Positions 6,518 through 12,762 of a DNA stretch of 12,762 bases are shown here, piece by piece; position 1 is the first letter of the stretch; each line of letters starts with the position of its first letter. Under the pieces are notes generated by a model. That model saw nothing but the letters and a program-made list of their open reading frames with translations. It did not search any database and was not told where the DNA came from. This DNA is from Thermoactinomycetaceae bacterium (GTDB lineage: Bacteria > Bacillota > Bacilli > Thermoactinomycetales > Thermoactinomycetaceae). The stretch covers positions 1 to 12,762 of the forward strand of contig JANWJM010000148.1 in the NCBI GenBank assembly GCA_025449475.1, written 5' to 3'. Both the position numbers and the translations under genes were made by a program.

Positions 6518-6545
6518 GATCATCGCTCTCGATCTTAGGTTTTCT
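6515..6545 (+). terminator. Possible weak terminator after the ABC ATPase gene
   Basis: A 7-bp stem (TAAGATC 6515-6521 with GATCTTA 6531-6537) starts at the stop codon and is followed by GGTTTTCTC. The stem is short and GC-poor and the T run is broken, so leakage into the next gene is likely. Confidence 0.35.
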
Positions 6546-6583
6546 CTCCCAAATGATCTGAATGTAACGACTTAAATCGCTAT

Positions 6584-6611
6584 TTGTATCAGATAAAATA
6601 ATGGGTATAAT
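6584..6611 (+). promoter_or_regulatory. Promoter of the TcaA-like gene
   Basis: A perfect -10 TATAAT (6606-6611) lies 16 bases after TTGTAT (6584-6589, 3 of 6 to the -35 consensus), 33 bases before the start. The gene can therefore be expressed separately from the ABC ATPase. Confidence 0.6.
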
Positions 6612-6630
6612 GAAAACTAAAATATAGCGT

Positions 6631-6639
6631 AAAGGATGG
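6631..6639 (+). promoter_or_regulatory. Ribosome binding site overlapping an in-frame ATG
   Basis: AAAGGATGG, the same nine bases as before the ABC ATPase gene, again contains an in-frame ATG (6636) with no spacer. TTG 6645 follows after five bases and is the better start; TTG 6642 is too close. Confidence 0.55.
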
Positions 6640-6644
6640 TATTG

Positions 6645-8240
6645 TTGGATAAGGAGAATAATCAGTCAAATCATTCCAACCCTAAGAACAATCGAGAAAC
6701 CAGTGATCCACTTGGTCAGTTGAATCAATTTCATCAAAACATTAATTCGAATTCGCCACGGGCGAACCGTAATGGAGAGAATGATCAAGGACAACAACAG
6801 GAAAATGGATTTCAAAAATGGATCAACCAACTGAAAAGCGGCTGGTCGAAGCTACTCGAGCTCCCAATTGTTGAAAAGTTCAAAGAAAATCCAAAGTGGT
6901 TATGGATTTCAGGTGGGGCCATCGCATGTTTCTTATTACTGATTATGGTTCTGGTTGCTTTCTCAGGTTCTTCCGATATCGTAGAGGATTTTGAAACAGC
7001 CATGCTCGAAGAGGATCAGGAGCGATTGAAGGATTTACTGGTTTCGGAGCGCTCCGAACTAGAGATTGATGATAAATTTGTCACAAAACTCATTGAGTAT
7101 TCGAAAGAGAGTGATCGATTTTTATCAGACATGGTATTATTTTTGAATGCACAAAAGAATATTTACGAAGAAAACGAGATCGAAGCGAATGCTTTTATGA
7201 GCGAATACTTATTATCGAAAAATGATCTATTTTCCATTAGTAAACTGAATTTAAAGGAACATTCAAGTCTTTTTGGTCCTGATTATGTGATTAGTGTGAG
7301 CCCTACTTATATCAAAGTCTCATCATCTGTTGAACCCACTCAGATTACTCTCGATGGAGAGCCCATTGAGGTCAAAAAAGGCTCCAAAGAGCATTTGATC
7401 GGACCCATTTTGCCGGGCAAATATACCGTGGAAGCGAGCAAAAAATATCCGTTCTCGGAAGTCATCGATAAAGATGAGGTAGACTTATTAAAACCTGATA
7501 TAAAAGGCAAGAAAACGGCTACCGTCGAATTCGATTTAGTTGGAGATGAGGTGACTTTTAAATCAGAAATTGAAGGAACTGAATTGTTTATTAATGAAAA
7601 ATCAACAGGTAAAAAAGTGGGTAGAAGAGGCATCGATTTTGGTCCTGTTTCAACCAATGGCAGCTTAAAAGCGTATGGACAATTTCAATTTCCTTGGGGA
7701 ATCCTGAAAAGTGATCCTGTGCCGGTTGAAAAGGGATTGGGTGGAGTTGATATTACGCCGAATCCATTGTCTGATTCGAAGACAAAGGATGAGGTGATTA
7801 AGGTGATTAATAAATATTCTCAGGAAGTCGTAGAGGCTCAAGAGAAGAGAGATGGCACTCTGTTTACGACCCTGGATGAAAAACAGAAAAATGATTGGAT
7901 CAATGAGATGCAGCATAAAAAAGAGTATCAATCTAAACGTTATTACAGAGGGAAAGCGATCAAAACCGTGATTGCGGTGAAACGAGCAACGATTACCCAG
8001 GGGGAAGATGCAGATACCTATAAAATCAAAGTACCTGTACAGTATCATCGACATGAACGAGAATATAATCAGTTTGATAAAGGAGATGAACCCTTAAAAG
8101 AAAAAATCAGTGATCAGTATACATGGCTCACCTACAATCATAAAGAAAAGAAATGGGAAATCTCTGGATTAGCTCCGATTTTCTTTGCCCAAGATCTGTT
8201 TAAAGATTCGAGTGTTGTGACGATCGATTTTGAAAAGTAA
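6645..8240 (+). CDS. TcaA/YvbJ-like single-pass membrane protein lacking the N-terminal zinc ribbon
   Basis: A 531-residue protein. Residues 1-55 are rich in Asn, Gln and Ser and look disordered. An amphipathic, charged stretch (56-84) precedes one membrane helix (about 85-107). The rest is a large, probably external region. It begins with a helical domain (IVEDFETAMLEEDQERLKDLL), continues with beta-rich repeats (PTQITLDGEPI at about 227; GTELFINEKST at about 310), and ends in an NTF2-like domain (about 377-525). This is the layout of Bacillus YvbJ and Staphylococcus TcaA, a protein linked to cell envelope and glycopeptide response. Those relatives usually begin with a CxxC zinc ribbon; there is no Cys before the helix here. 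The family call comes from domain order and remembered similarity, so function is only inferred. Confidence 0.7.
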   Translation: MDKENNQSNHSNPKNNRETSDPLGQLNQFHQNINSNSPRANRNGENDQGQQQENGFQKWINQLKSGWSKLLELPIVEKFKENPKWLWISGGAIACFLLLIMVLVAFSGSSDIVEDFETAMLEEDQERLKDLLVSERSELEIDDKFVTKLIEYSKESDRFLSDMVLFLNAQKNIYEENEIEANAFMSEYLLSKNDLFSISKLNLKEHSSLFGPDYVISVSPTYIKVSSSVEPTQITLDGEPIEVKKGSKEHLIGPILPGKYTVEASKKYPFSEVIDKDEVDLLKPDIKGKKTATVEFDLVGDEVTFKSEIEGTELFINEKSTGKKVGRRGIDFGPVSTNGSLKAYGQFQFPWGILKSDPVPVEKGLGGVDITPNPLSDSKTKDEVIKVINKYSQEVVEAQEKRDGTLFTTLDEKQKNDWINEMQHKKEYQSKRYYRGKAIKTVIAVKRATITQGEDADTYKIKVPVQYHRHEREYNQFDKGDEPLKEKISDQYTWLTYNHKEKKWEISGLAPIFFAQDLFKDSSVVTIDFEK

Positions 8241-8244
8241 GCTT

Positions 8245-8285
8245 AAGAAGCCCTTTCTCACAGATATAGGAAAGGGCTTCTTTTG
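8245..8285. terminator. Terminator shared by the TcaA-like gene and aconitase
   Basis: A perfect 13-bp stem (8245-8257 with 8270-8282, core GAAGCCCTTTC) has a 12-base loop and ends in TTTT on the plus strand. It lies between the converging stop codons. The minus strand end is CTTCTTAAG, so termination there is weaker but plausible. Confidence 0.87.
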
Positions 8286-8287
8286 GT

Positions 8288-10993
8288 TTATTCTTTTTCG
8301 TTTAATATTTGGCGAAGTACGGTAGGGAGAATACCACCGTTGCGGTAATATTCAACATCGACAACACTGTCGAGGCGAGCGATGACGTCAAAGGAGATCG
8401 TTGTGCCATCGGGTTTGGTTGCTAGAACTTGTAGCGTTTGTCCAGGCTTGATTTGGTCATTTAATCCTTCTATATCAATCGTTTCTTCGCCTGTTAATCC
8501 TAATGATTTCCAACTATTGCCTTGAGTGAACTGGAGAGGAAGAACTCCCATTCCGACCAGGTTACTTCGATGAATTCGTTCGAAACTTTCGGCGATGACA
8601 GCTTTGACTCCTAAAAGATTGGTTCCTTTGGCTGCCCAGTCACGGGAACTTCCCGTTCCATACTCTTTACCGGCTAGTACAACAAGTGGGATCTCATTCT
8701 CTTTATATCGAACGGCTGCATCATAGATGGGCATCACTTCACCTGTTGGGATATATTTGGTGATTCCCCCTTCAGAGCCAGGTACCATCTGATTCCGGAT
8801 GCGAATGTTTGCAAAGGTTCCTCGGGTCATGACACGATCATTTCCACGACGGGAACCATAGGAGTTAAAGTTTCTGACTTGAACCCCATGTTCAAGCAGA
8901 TATTTTCCTGCGGGGCTTTTCGGTGAAATGCTTCCTGCCGGCGAAATATGGTCAGTGGTGACAGAATCACCTAATAGGGCTAAAATATTCGCTTTTTGAA
9001 TGGGCTGAATGGGTTCCACATCGACAGATAAATCGACAAAGAAAGGAGGTTCTTGGATATATGTGGAGTTTTCGTCCCACTCATAAAGAACACCTTTTGG
9101 CGTTGGGAGTTGATTCCATCGTTCATTGGCATCAAAGACCTGTCCATATTGTTTTTTAAATTGCTCACTGGTAATCGCATTTTGCATAATTTCACTGATT
9201 TCTTGTGAGCTTGGCCAGATATCCTTGAGGAAGACCGGCTGCTGATTCTTTCCATATCCAATGGGTTCTTTCTCAAAATCGATATCAACGGTACCGGCAA
9301 GGGCATACGCGACTACGAGTGGTGGGGAAGCGAGATAGTTTGCTTTAACCAGTGGGTGAATACGCCCTTCAAAGTTTCGATTTCCACTTAAAACGGAAGC
9401 AACGGTAAGATCATGATCCTCGATTGCTTTGCTGATCTCATCAGAAAGGGGGCCACTGTTTCCGATACAGGTGGCACAACCGTAACCCGCGACATGGAAT
9501 CCGAGTTGTTCGAGCGGCTCTAAAAGTTTTCCTTTTATGAGATAATCAGTTACAACTTTAGAACCAGGCGTTAGACTGCTTTTTACATAAGGTGGAACCG
9601 ATAATCCATTTTCGATTGCTTTCTTAGCAACCAGTCCGGCACCTATCATGACACTTGGATTGGAAGTGTTGGTACAGCTAGTAATGGCGGCGATTACGAC
9701 CGAACCGGTTTTTAGTTCAAAGGTGTTTCCATCTTTCTCAATGGGTACGGTTTTTTGGATTGCTTCTGTCGATAGACCGAAGCCACGTTCTTCAATCGGC
9801 TTACGAAGGGTTTCGTTCCATGATTGCTTCATTTGATTGAGTTCGATCCGATCTTGTGGACGTTTCGGACCCGAGAGACTGGGTACAACCTCGCTGAGGT
9901 CAAGTTCAATGGTATCGGAAAAAATGGGATCCGGTGTATCGTCTGTACGAAACATTCCCTGTGCTTGATAATAAGCTTTTACGAGTTGGATGAGTTCTTC
10001 ATCTCGTCCTGTACTGCGCAGATATTGGAGGGATTCTTCATCGACAGGAAAGAAGCCAATGGTTGCTCCATATTCGGGAGCCATATTCGCAACTGTTGCA
10101 CGATCAGCCAAGCTGATATTGCTTAATCCGGAACCATAGAACTCAACAAACTTGCCGACGACTCCTTTTTTGCGAAGTATTTCAGTTACGGTAAGTGCTA
10201 GATCCGTTGCGGTAGCTCCTTCTGCCAATTTTCCAGTTAGTTTAAAACCGATGACTTCAGGAGTGATAAAATAGAGTGGTTGCCCCAACATACCAGCTTC
10301 TGCTTCAATTCCTCCGACTCCCCAACCCACAACGCCTAGACCGTTGATCATGGTCGTATGAGAATCGGTTCCTACCAGGGAGTCTGGAAAGACTTCTGTT
10401 ACGCCATTATGCTCTCGAGTCGCTACCACACTCGCCAAATATTCGAGGTTGACTTGGTGAACGATTCCAGTAGCAGGGGGAACGGCACGGAAATTATCAA
10501 ATGCCTCTGCTGCCCAGCGGAGGAGACGATAACGTTCTTCGTTCCGTTCAAATTCTAAGTTCATGTTATATTCAAGTGCATCTTTCGTTCCCGCACGATC
10601 CACCATCACGGAATGGTCAATGACGAGATCAACAGGAATCAATGGATTGATTCGTTTGGGATCTCCACCAATTCGCGCCATCGCGGAACGAAGAGCAGCT
10701 AAATCGACAACGGCAGGAACACCCGTAAAATCTTGTAAGACAATCCGAGCAGGTTTAAAGGCAATCTCTTTGTCGGAGCGTTGTTCGGACCATTTGGCTA
10801 ATTGCTGGATATGATCTTGGGTCACGGATTTTCCATCATACTGACGAATCGCGGCTTCAAGAAGAACTTTGATGGAGAAAGGAAGTTTGGAGACTTCCCC
10901 AATCCCTTGTTCCTCGAGGCTTTGCAATCGATAGTAGACATATTTTTTTCCATTTACTTGGAGTTCGGACTTGGCTTGATAGACTTCTGACAA
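8288..10993 (-). CDS. acnA: Aconitate hydratase (aconitase A, CitB type)
   Basis: A 901-residue cytoplasmic aconitase of the AcnA/IRP1 type, converting citrate to isocitrate in the TCA cycle. The three [4Fe-4S] ligands are Cys440 in ITSCTNTSNP, and Cys506 and Cys509 in GYGCATCIGNSGPL. Upstream are the block VPAVVDLAALRSAM (about 93-106) and the substrate-binding GTDSHTTMINGLGVVGWGVG near residue 208. The C-terminal swivel domain has GDSVTTDHISPAG and KEYGTGSSRDWAAKG. Length is normal and the frame is intact. The start is TTG 10993: AAAGGAGG (11009-11002) is eight bases upstream and there is no nearby in-frame ATG. Gram-positive relatives of this type can also bind RNA when the cluster is lost; that is family knowledge, not visible here. 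It is monocistronic and divergent from an IclR-family regulator. Confidence 0.98.
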   Translation of the reverse strand: MSEVYQAKSELQVNGKKYVYYRLQSLEEQGIGEVSKLPFSIKVLLEAAIRQYDGKSVTQDHIQQLAKWSEQRSDKEIAFKPARIVLQDFTGVPAVVDLAALRSAMARIGGDPKRINPLIPVDLVIDHSVMVDRAGTKDALEYNMNLEFERNEERYRLLRWAAEAFDNFRAVPPATGIVHQVNLEYLASVVATREHNGVTEVFPDSLVGTDSHTTMINGLGVVGWGVGGIEAEAGMLGQPLYFITPEVIGFKLTGKLAEGATATDLALTVTEILRKKGVVGKFVEFYGSGLSNISLADRATVANMAPEYGATIGFFPVDEESLQYLRSTGRDEELIQLVKAYYQAQGMFRTDDTPDPIFSDTIELDLSEVVPSLSGPKRPQDRIELNQMKQSWNETLRKPIEERGFGLSTEAIQKTVPIEKDGNTFELKTGSVVIAAITSCTNTSNPSVMIGAGLVAKKAIENGLSVPPYVKSSLTPGSKVVTDYLIKGKLLEPLEQLGFHVAGYGCATCIGNSGPLSDEISKAIEDHDLTVASVLSGNRNFEGRIHPLVKANYLASPPLVVAYALAGTVDIDFEKEPIGYGKNQQPVFLKDIWPSSQEISEIMQNAITSEQFKKQYGQVFDANERWNQLPTPKGVLYEWDENSTYIQEPPFFVDLSVDVEPIQPIQKANILALLGDSVTTDHISPAGSISPKSPAGKYLLEHGVQVRNFNSYGSRRGNDRVMTRGTFANIRIRNQMVPGSEGGITKYIPTGEVMPIYDAAVRYKENEIPLVVLAGKEYGTGSSRDWAAKGTNLLGVKAVIAESFERIHRSNLVGMGVLPLQFTQGNSWKSLGLTGEETIDIEGLNDQIKPGQTLQVLATKPDGTTISFDVIARLDSVVDVEYYRNGGILPTVLRQILNEKE

Positions 10994-11001
10994 GCGGAAA
11001 A

Positions 11002-11009
11002 CCTCCTTT
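11002..11009 (-). promoter_or_regulatory. acnA: Consensus ribosome binding site for the TTG start of acnA
   Basis: AAAGGAGG on the minus strand, eight bases before TTG 10993. A perfect site paired with a weak start codon is what fixes this start. Confidence 0.85.
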
Positions 11010-11017
11010 TTCTCTTA

Positions 11018-11032
11018 TTTCACTAGGTGAAA
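11018..11032. promoter_or_regulatory. Perfect 15-bp palindrome in the acnA leader, candidate operator
   Basis: TTTCAC-TAG-GTGAAA is a perfect inverted repeat with a three-base centre, just upstream of the acnA ribosome site and about 17-31 bases after the predicted transcription start. The size and symmetry fit an IclR-family operator. In RNA it could also form a 6-bp hairpin with a tight loop. Confidence 0.4.
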
Positions 11033-11055
11033 CCAAGTTTCTTTTTTCCTCTATC

Positions 11056-11084
11056 ATTATACATGGAATGTTTAAGGTTGTATA
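11056..11084 (-). promoter_or_regulatory. acnA: Promoter of acnA
   Basis: On the minus strand, -35 TATACA (11084-11079, 4 of 6) and a perfect -10 TATAAT (11061-11056) are 17 bases apart. Transcription would start near 11049, giving a leader of about 55 bases. Confidence 0.7.
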
Positions 11085-11086
11085 CC

Positions 11087-11108
11087 ATTATTCCTACTTT
11101 TTAATAAT
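11087..11108. promoter_or_regulatory. ATTATT-N10-AATAAT dyad upstream of the acnA promoter
   Basis: An inverted repeat of 6-base arms lies directly upstream of the acnA -35, spanning about -38 to -59. In Bacillus subtilis a dyad upstream of the aconitase promoter binds the LysR-type repressor CcpC; a similar role here is inferred from position only. The region is AT-rich, so chance is possible. Confidence 0.3.
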
Positions 11109-11120
11109 AGTTTGCTTTGC

Positions 11121-11150
11121 TTCGCTATGAATATTGTTTTCGGGTATAAT
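11121..11150 (+). promoter_or_regulatory. Promoter of the IclR-family regulator gene
   Basis: A perfect -10 TATAAT (11145-11150) lies 43 bases before the ATG. The best -35 at normal spacing is TTCGCT (11121-11126, 18 bases, 3 of 6), so the promoter is probably weak or regulated. Confidence 0.5.
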
Positions 11151-11193
11151 AATACGAGGAGTTGCAGCCCAGATCACCCGGAGGATGTAGGTC

Positions 11194-11937
11194 ATGAACG
11201 AAAAGAAAAAAGTTCGAGCAGTTGAACGCGCACTCGATATTTTGCTTTGTTTTTTACAGCGATCTTCACTTAGTTTAACCGAGATTTCGGAGCTTACCCA
11301 ATTAAATAAAAGCACCGTTTATCGCCTGCTTTCAACATTAGAAGGAAAAGGGTTTTTGACCCGTGATCCAGATACAGAAAAATATCAGTTAGGCTTTCGT
11401 ATTTGGGAGTTGTCGGTTAATCTTGACTCTTCGAATGATCCGGCTATCCTCTTTTTGCCGGAAATGGAGCGACTTCGTGACCAACTCGATGAGACGATCA
11501 GCCTATATATACGCGATGGGTATGAACGCGTTCGGATCCAGGCAGTCGAAAGTAAACAAGCGATCCGGCGAGTTGCACCCATCGGTGCTCGGCTGTCTCT
11601 CGCCGTTGGCGCTTCGAGTAAGGTGCTTATGGCGTATGCAGAATCTGAGATTGTCGAAGAAGTGATTCGTTCTTCCCATTGGCCCGATGATGTTGATCCT
11701 CATCAATATCGCTCACAATTGAAAGAGATTATGCAGGATGGGTATGCGATGAGTGTAGAGGAGCGTGAAGCGGGAACAGCTGCGATCGCGGTTCCGATTT
11801 TTAACCGAAGTGCTCAAATGGTGGCTGCTCTTGCTGTTTCAGGACCTGTTCATCGAATGAGTCGCGAACAAATGCGTTCTTTTTTGCCTGATTTAAAAAA
11901 GTCAAGTGAAAAGATGGGGAAAATGTTGAGAAAATGA
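11194..11937 (+). CDS. IclR-family transcriptional regulator
   Basis: A 247-residue regulator with normal IclR length and layout. The N-terminal winged helix-turn-helix spans about residues 7-70, with recognition-helix region LSLTEISELTQLNKSTVYRL and the wing at TRDPDTEKYQLG. The C-terminal effector-binding domain (about 80-245) has the family blocks around GARLSLAVGASSKVLMAY (131-148), GYAMSVEEREAGTAAIAVPI (about 182-201) and AALAVSGPVHRM. The ligand is unknown; IclR proteins commonly sense small organic or aromatic acids. The start is ATG 11194, with GGAGG (11180-11184) nine bases upstream. It is divergent from acnA and 33 bases ahead of an exporter gene, so both are candidate targets. Autoregulation is usual in the family. 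Confidence 0.93.
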   Translation: MNEKKKVRAVERALDILLCFLQRSSLSLTEISELTQLNKSTVYRLLSTLEGKGFLTRDPDTEKYQLGFRIWELSVNLDSSNDPAILFLPEMERLRDQLDETISLYIRDGYERVRIQAVESKQAIRRVAPIGARLSLAVGASSKVLMAYAESEIVEEVIRSSHWPDDVDPHQYRSQLKEIMQDGYAMSVEEREAGTAAIAVPIFNRSAQMVAALAVSGPVHRMSREQMRSFLPDLKKSSEKMGKMLRK

Positions 11938-11970
11938 ACGTTTATTACTTATAAAGGCATGGTGTTAGGA

Positions 11971-12762
11971 GTGAAAGTAGGATATCGGACACTTAAGACA
12001 GCAGTTGGAACAGGGTGCTCCATTTGGGTTGCGCAATTATTGGGTTTGCAGTTTTTTGCAGCTGCAGGAATTATCACGATCTTATGTATTAAGCCCACCA
12101 AAAAACAGTCACTCAAAACTGCGGGTGAACGTTTTTTAGCTTGTGTGATCGGTCTTGTGATTGCTGGTGTGATTTTTGAAACTTTTGGTTATCATCCTTG
12201 GCTTTTAAGTGTAGCTCTCTTAGTCATTATTCCAGTCTGTGTTCGACTTAAAATTGCAGATGGCATTGTCTCTAGTTTTGTGATTGTTTTGCATCTCTAT
12301 GTATTTAAAACGATTTCTGTACCGATTGTACTCAATGAACTCGCTTTGATCACCATTGGGGTCGGCTTTGCTCTTCTGATGAATCTATATATGCCGAGTT
12401 TGGATCGTGAGTTACAAAGATATCAACAACAGCTCGAGGAACATTTCAAGAAAATCTTTGCGGAGTTTGCGATCTATTTGCGCAGTGGTAAGAATGATTG
12501 GGATGGGAAAGAGATTACTGAAACTTCCGAGCTGTTGAAAAAGGCGAAGCGTCTTGCATTAAAAGATGTGGAGAACCATTTCAAAAAAGAGCAAGATAGT
12601 TATTATACGTATTTTGCGATGCGTGAAAAACAGTTTGATATTATTGTACGGCTGATGCCCATCATCTCGTCCCTCTACTCCACCCATTGGCATGGAAAAG
12701 TGATTGCAGACTTTCTTGACGATGTAAAGGAAGGAATTCATCCAGGTAATACCGCTGATAAA
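11971..12762 (+). CDS. Aromatic acid exporter family (ArAE/YqjA-like) membrane protein, 3' end cut off
   Basis: An open frame of 264 residues with no stop before the window end. The N-terminal half has about five membrane segments, including VGTGCSIWVAQLLGLQFFAA (12-31), a block around ERFLACVIGLVIAGVIF, LLSVALLVIIPVCV, and ALITIGVGFALLMNLYM. It is followed by a charged, helical cytoplasmic part. This is the layout of the ArAE_1 family (B. subtilis YqjA). The opening VGYRTLKTAVGTG matches how relatives begin, so I favour GTG 11971. The ribosome site is unclear: AAAGG at 11953-11957 is 13 bases away, GGTG at 11961-11964 is six bases away, and ATG 11959 or GTG 11962 would add 4 or 3 residues. 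It lies 33 bases after the IclR gene with no terminator between, so they are probably co-transcribed. The substrate is inferred, not shown. Confidence 0.85.
   Translation, partial: MKVGYRTLKTAVGTGCSIWVAQLLGLQFFAAAGIITILCIKPTKKQSLKTAGERFLACVIGLVIAGVIFETFGYHPWLLSVALLVIIPVCVRLKIADGIVSSFVIVLHLYVFKTISVPIVLNELALITIGVGFALLMNLYMPSLDRELQRYQQQLEEHFKKIFAEFAIYLRSGKNDWDGKEITETSELLKKAKRLALKDVENHFKKEQDSYYTYFAMREKQFDIIVRLMPIISSLYSTHWHGKVIADFLDDVKEGIHPGNTADK

Noticed and set aside
6603..6611. Sigma-B type promoter (GGGTAT) before the TcaA-like gene, and similarly at 11142 before iclR
   Set aside because: No GTTT-type -35 lies at the required spacing in either case. Both GGGTAT matches are part of perfect TATAAT vegetative -10 elements.
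7796..7813. Tandem nine-base repeat (GGTGATTAA twice) in the TcaA-like gene
   Set aside because: It simply encodes VIKVIN within a helical region; two short units give no evidence of a repeat array.
11018..11032. Iron-responsive-element-like hairpin in the acnA leader for self-binding by aconitase
   Set aside because: The CAGUGN hexaloop and bulged C of an IRE are missing. The UAGUG resemblance lies inside the stem, and a three-base loop would be too tight. A DNA operator is the simpler reading.

Overview
The window reads as a piece of a Firmicutes chromosome, most likely order Bacillales. The evidence is the strong AAAGGAGG-type ribosome binding sites, frequent TTG and GTG starts, Bacillus-like protein relatives (PdhC/PdhD, YqkB, Tpx, YvbJ/TcaA, YqjA, CitB-type aconitase) and moderate GC content. 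I cannot name a genus. It looks like ordinary chromosomal housekeeping and accessory sequence. I see no phage, transposase, integrase, CRISPR array, rRNA or tRNA.

Layout, left to right. Positions 1-1924 (+) hold the 3' end of the pyruvate dehydrogenase operon: the C-terminal catalytic domain of E2, then E3 (lipoamide dehydrogenase), closed by a terminator. Positions 2002-2391 (+) encode a small hot-dog thioesterase. Positions 2408-3333 (-) form a two-gene operon: a YqkB/IscA-like Fe-S biogenesis-domain protein, then a membrane-anchored YdcF/SanA-type DUF218 protein. Divergent from it is the thiol peroxidase gene tpx (3507-4031, +). It has a clear terminator, followed by a structured, apparently non-coding stretch that ends in a second hairpin plus T7 tract. 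Positions 4230-5423 (-) encode an MFS transporter.

After a 281-base AT-rich intergenic region come an orphan ABC ATPase (5705-6517, +) and a TcaA/YvbJ-like membrane protein (6645-8240, +). A shared terminator separates these from aconitase (8288-10993, -). Aconitase is divergent from an IclR-family regulator (11194-11937, +). A truncated ArAE-type exporter (11971 to the window end, +) follows the regulator, probably in the same operon.

Functionally, the pyruvate dehydrogenase end and aconitase sit at the entry to and early part of the TCA cycle. The Fe-S-like protein and Tpx form a divergent redox-themed pair. The IclR regulator lies between aconitase and the exporter and is placed to control either side.

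No clearly new multi-gene system is visible. The parts most worth a second look are: an ABC ATPase that keeps Walker A and B but has lost its Q-loop Gln, signature motif and H-loop His; the TcaA-like protein without the usual zinc ribbon; the structured region after tpx; a mirrored 12-base promoter element between the Fe-S-like gene and tpx; dyads in the acnA-iclR intergenic region; and an unusually high share of non-AUG starts, with upstream in-frame ATG/GTG codons buried inside the ribosome binding sites.
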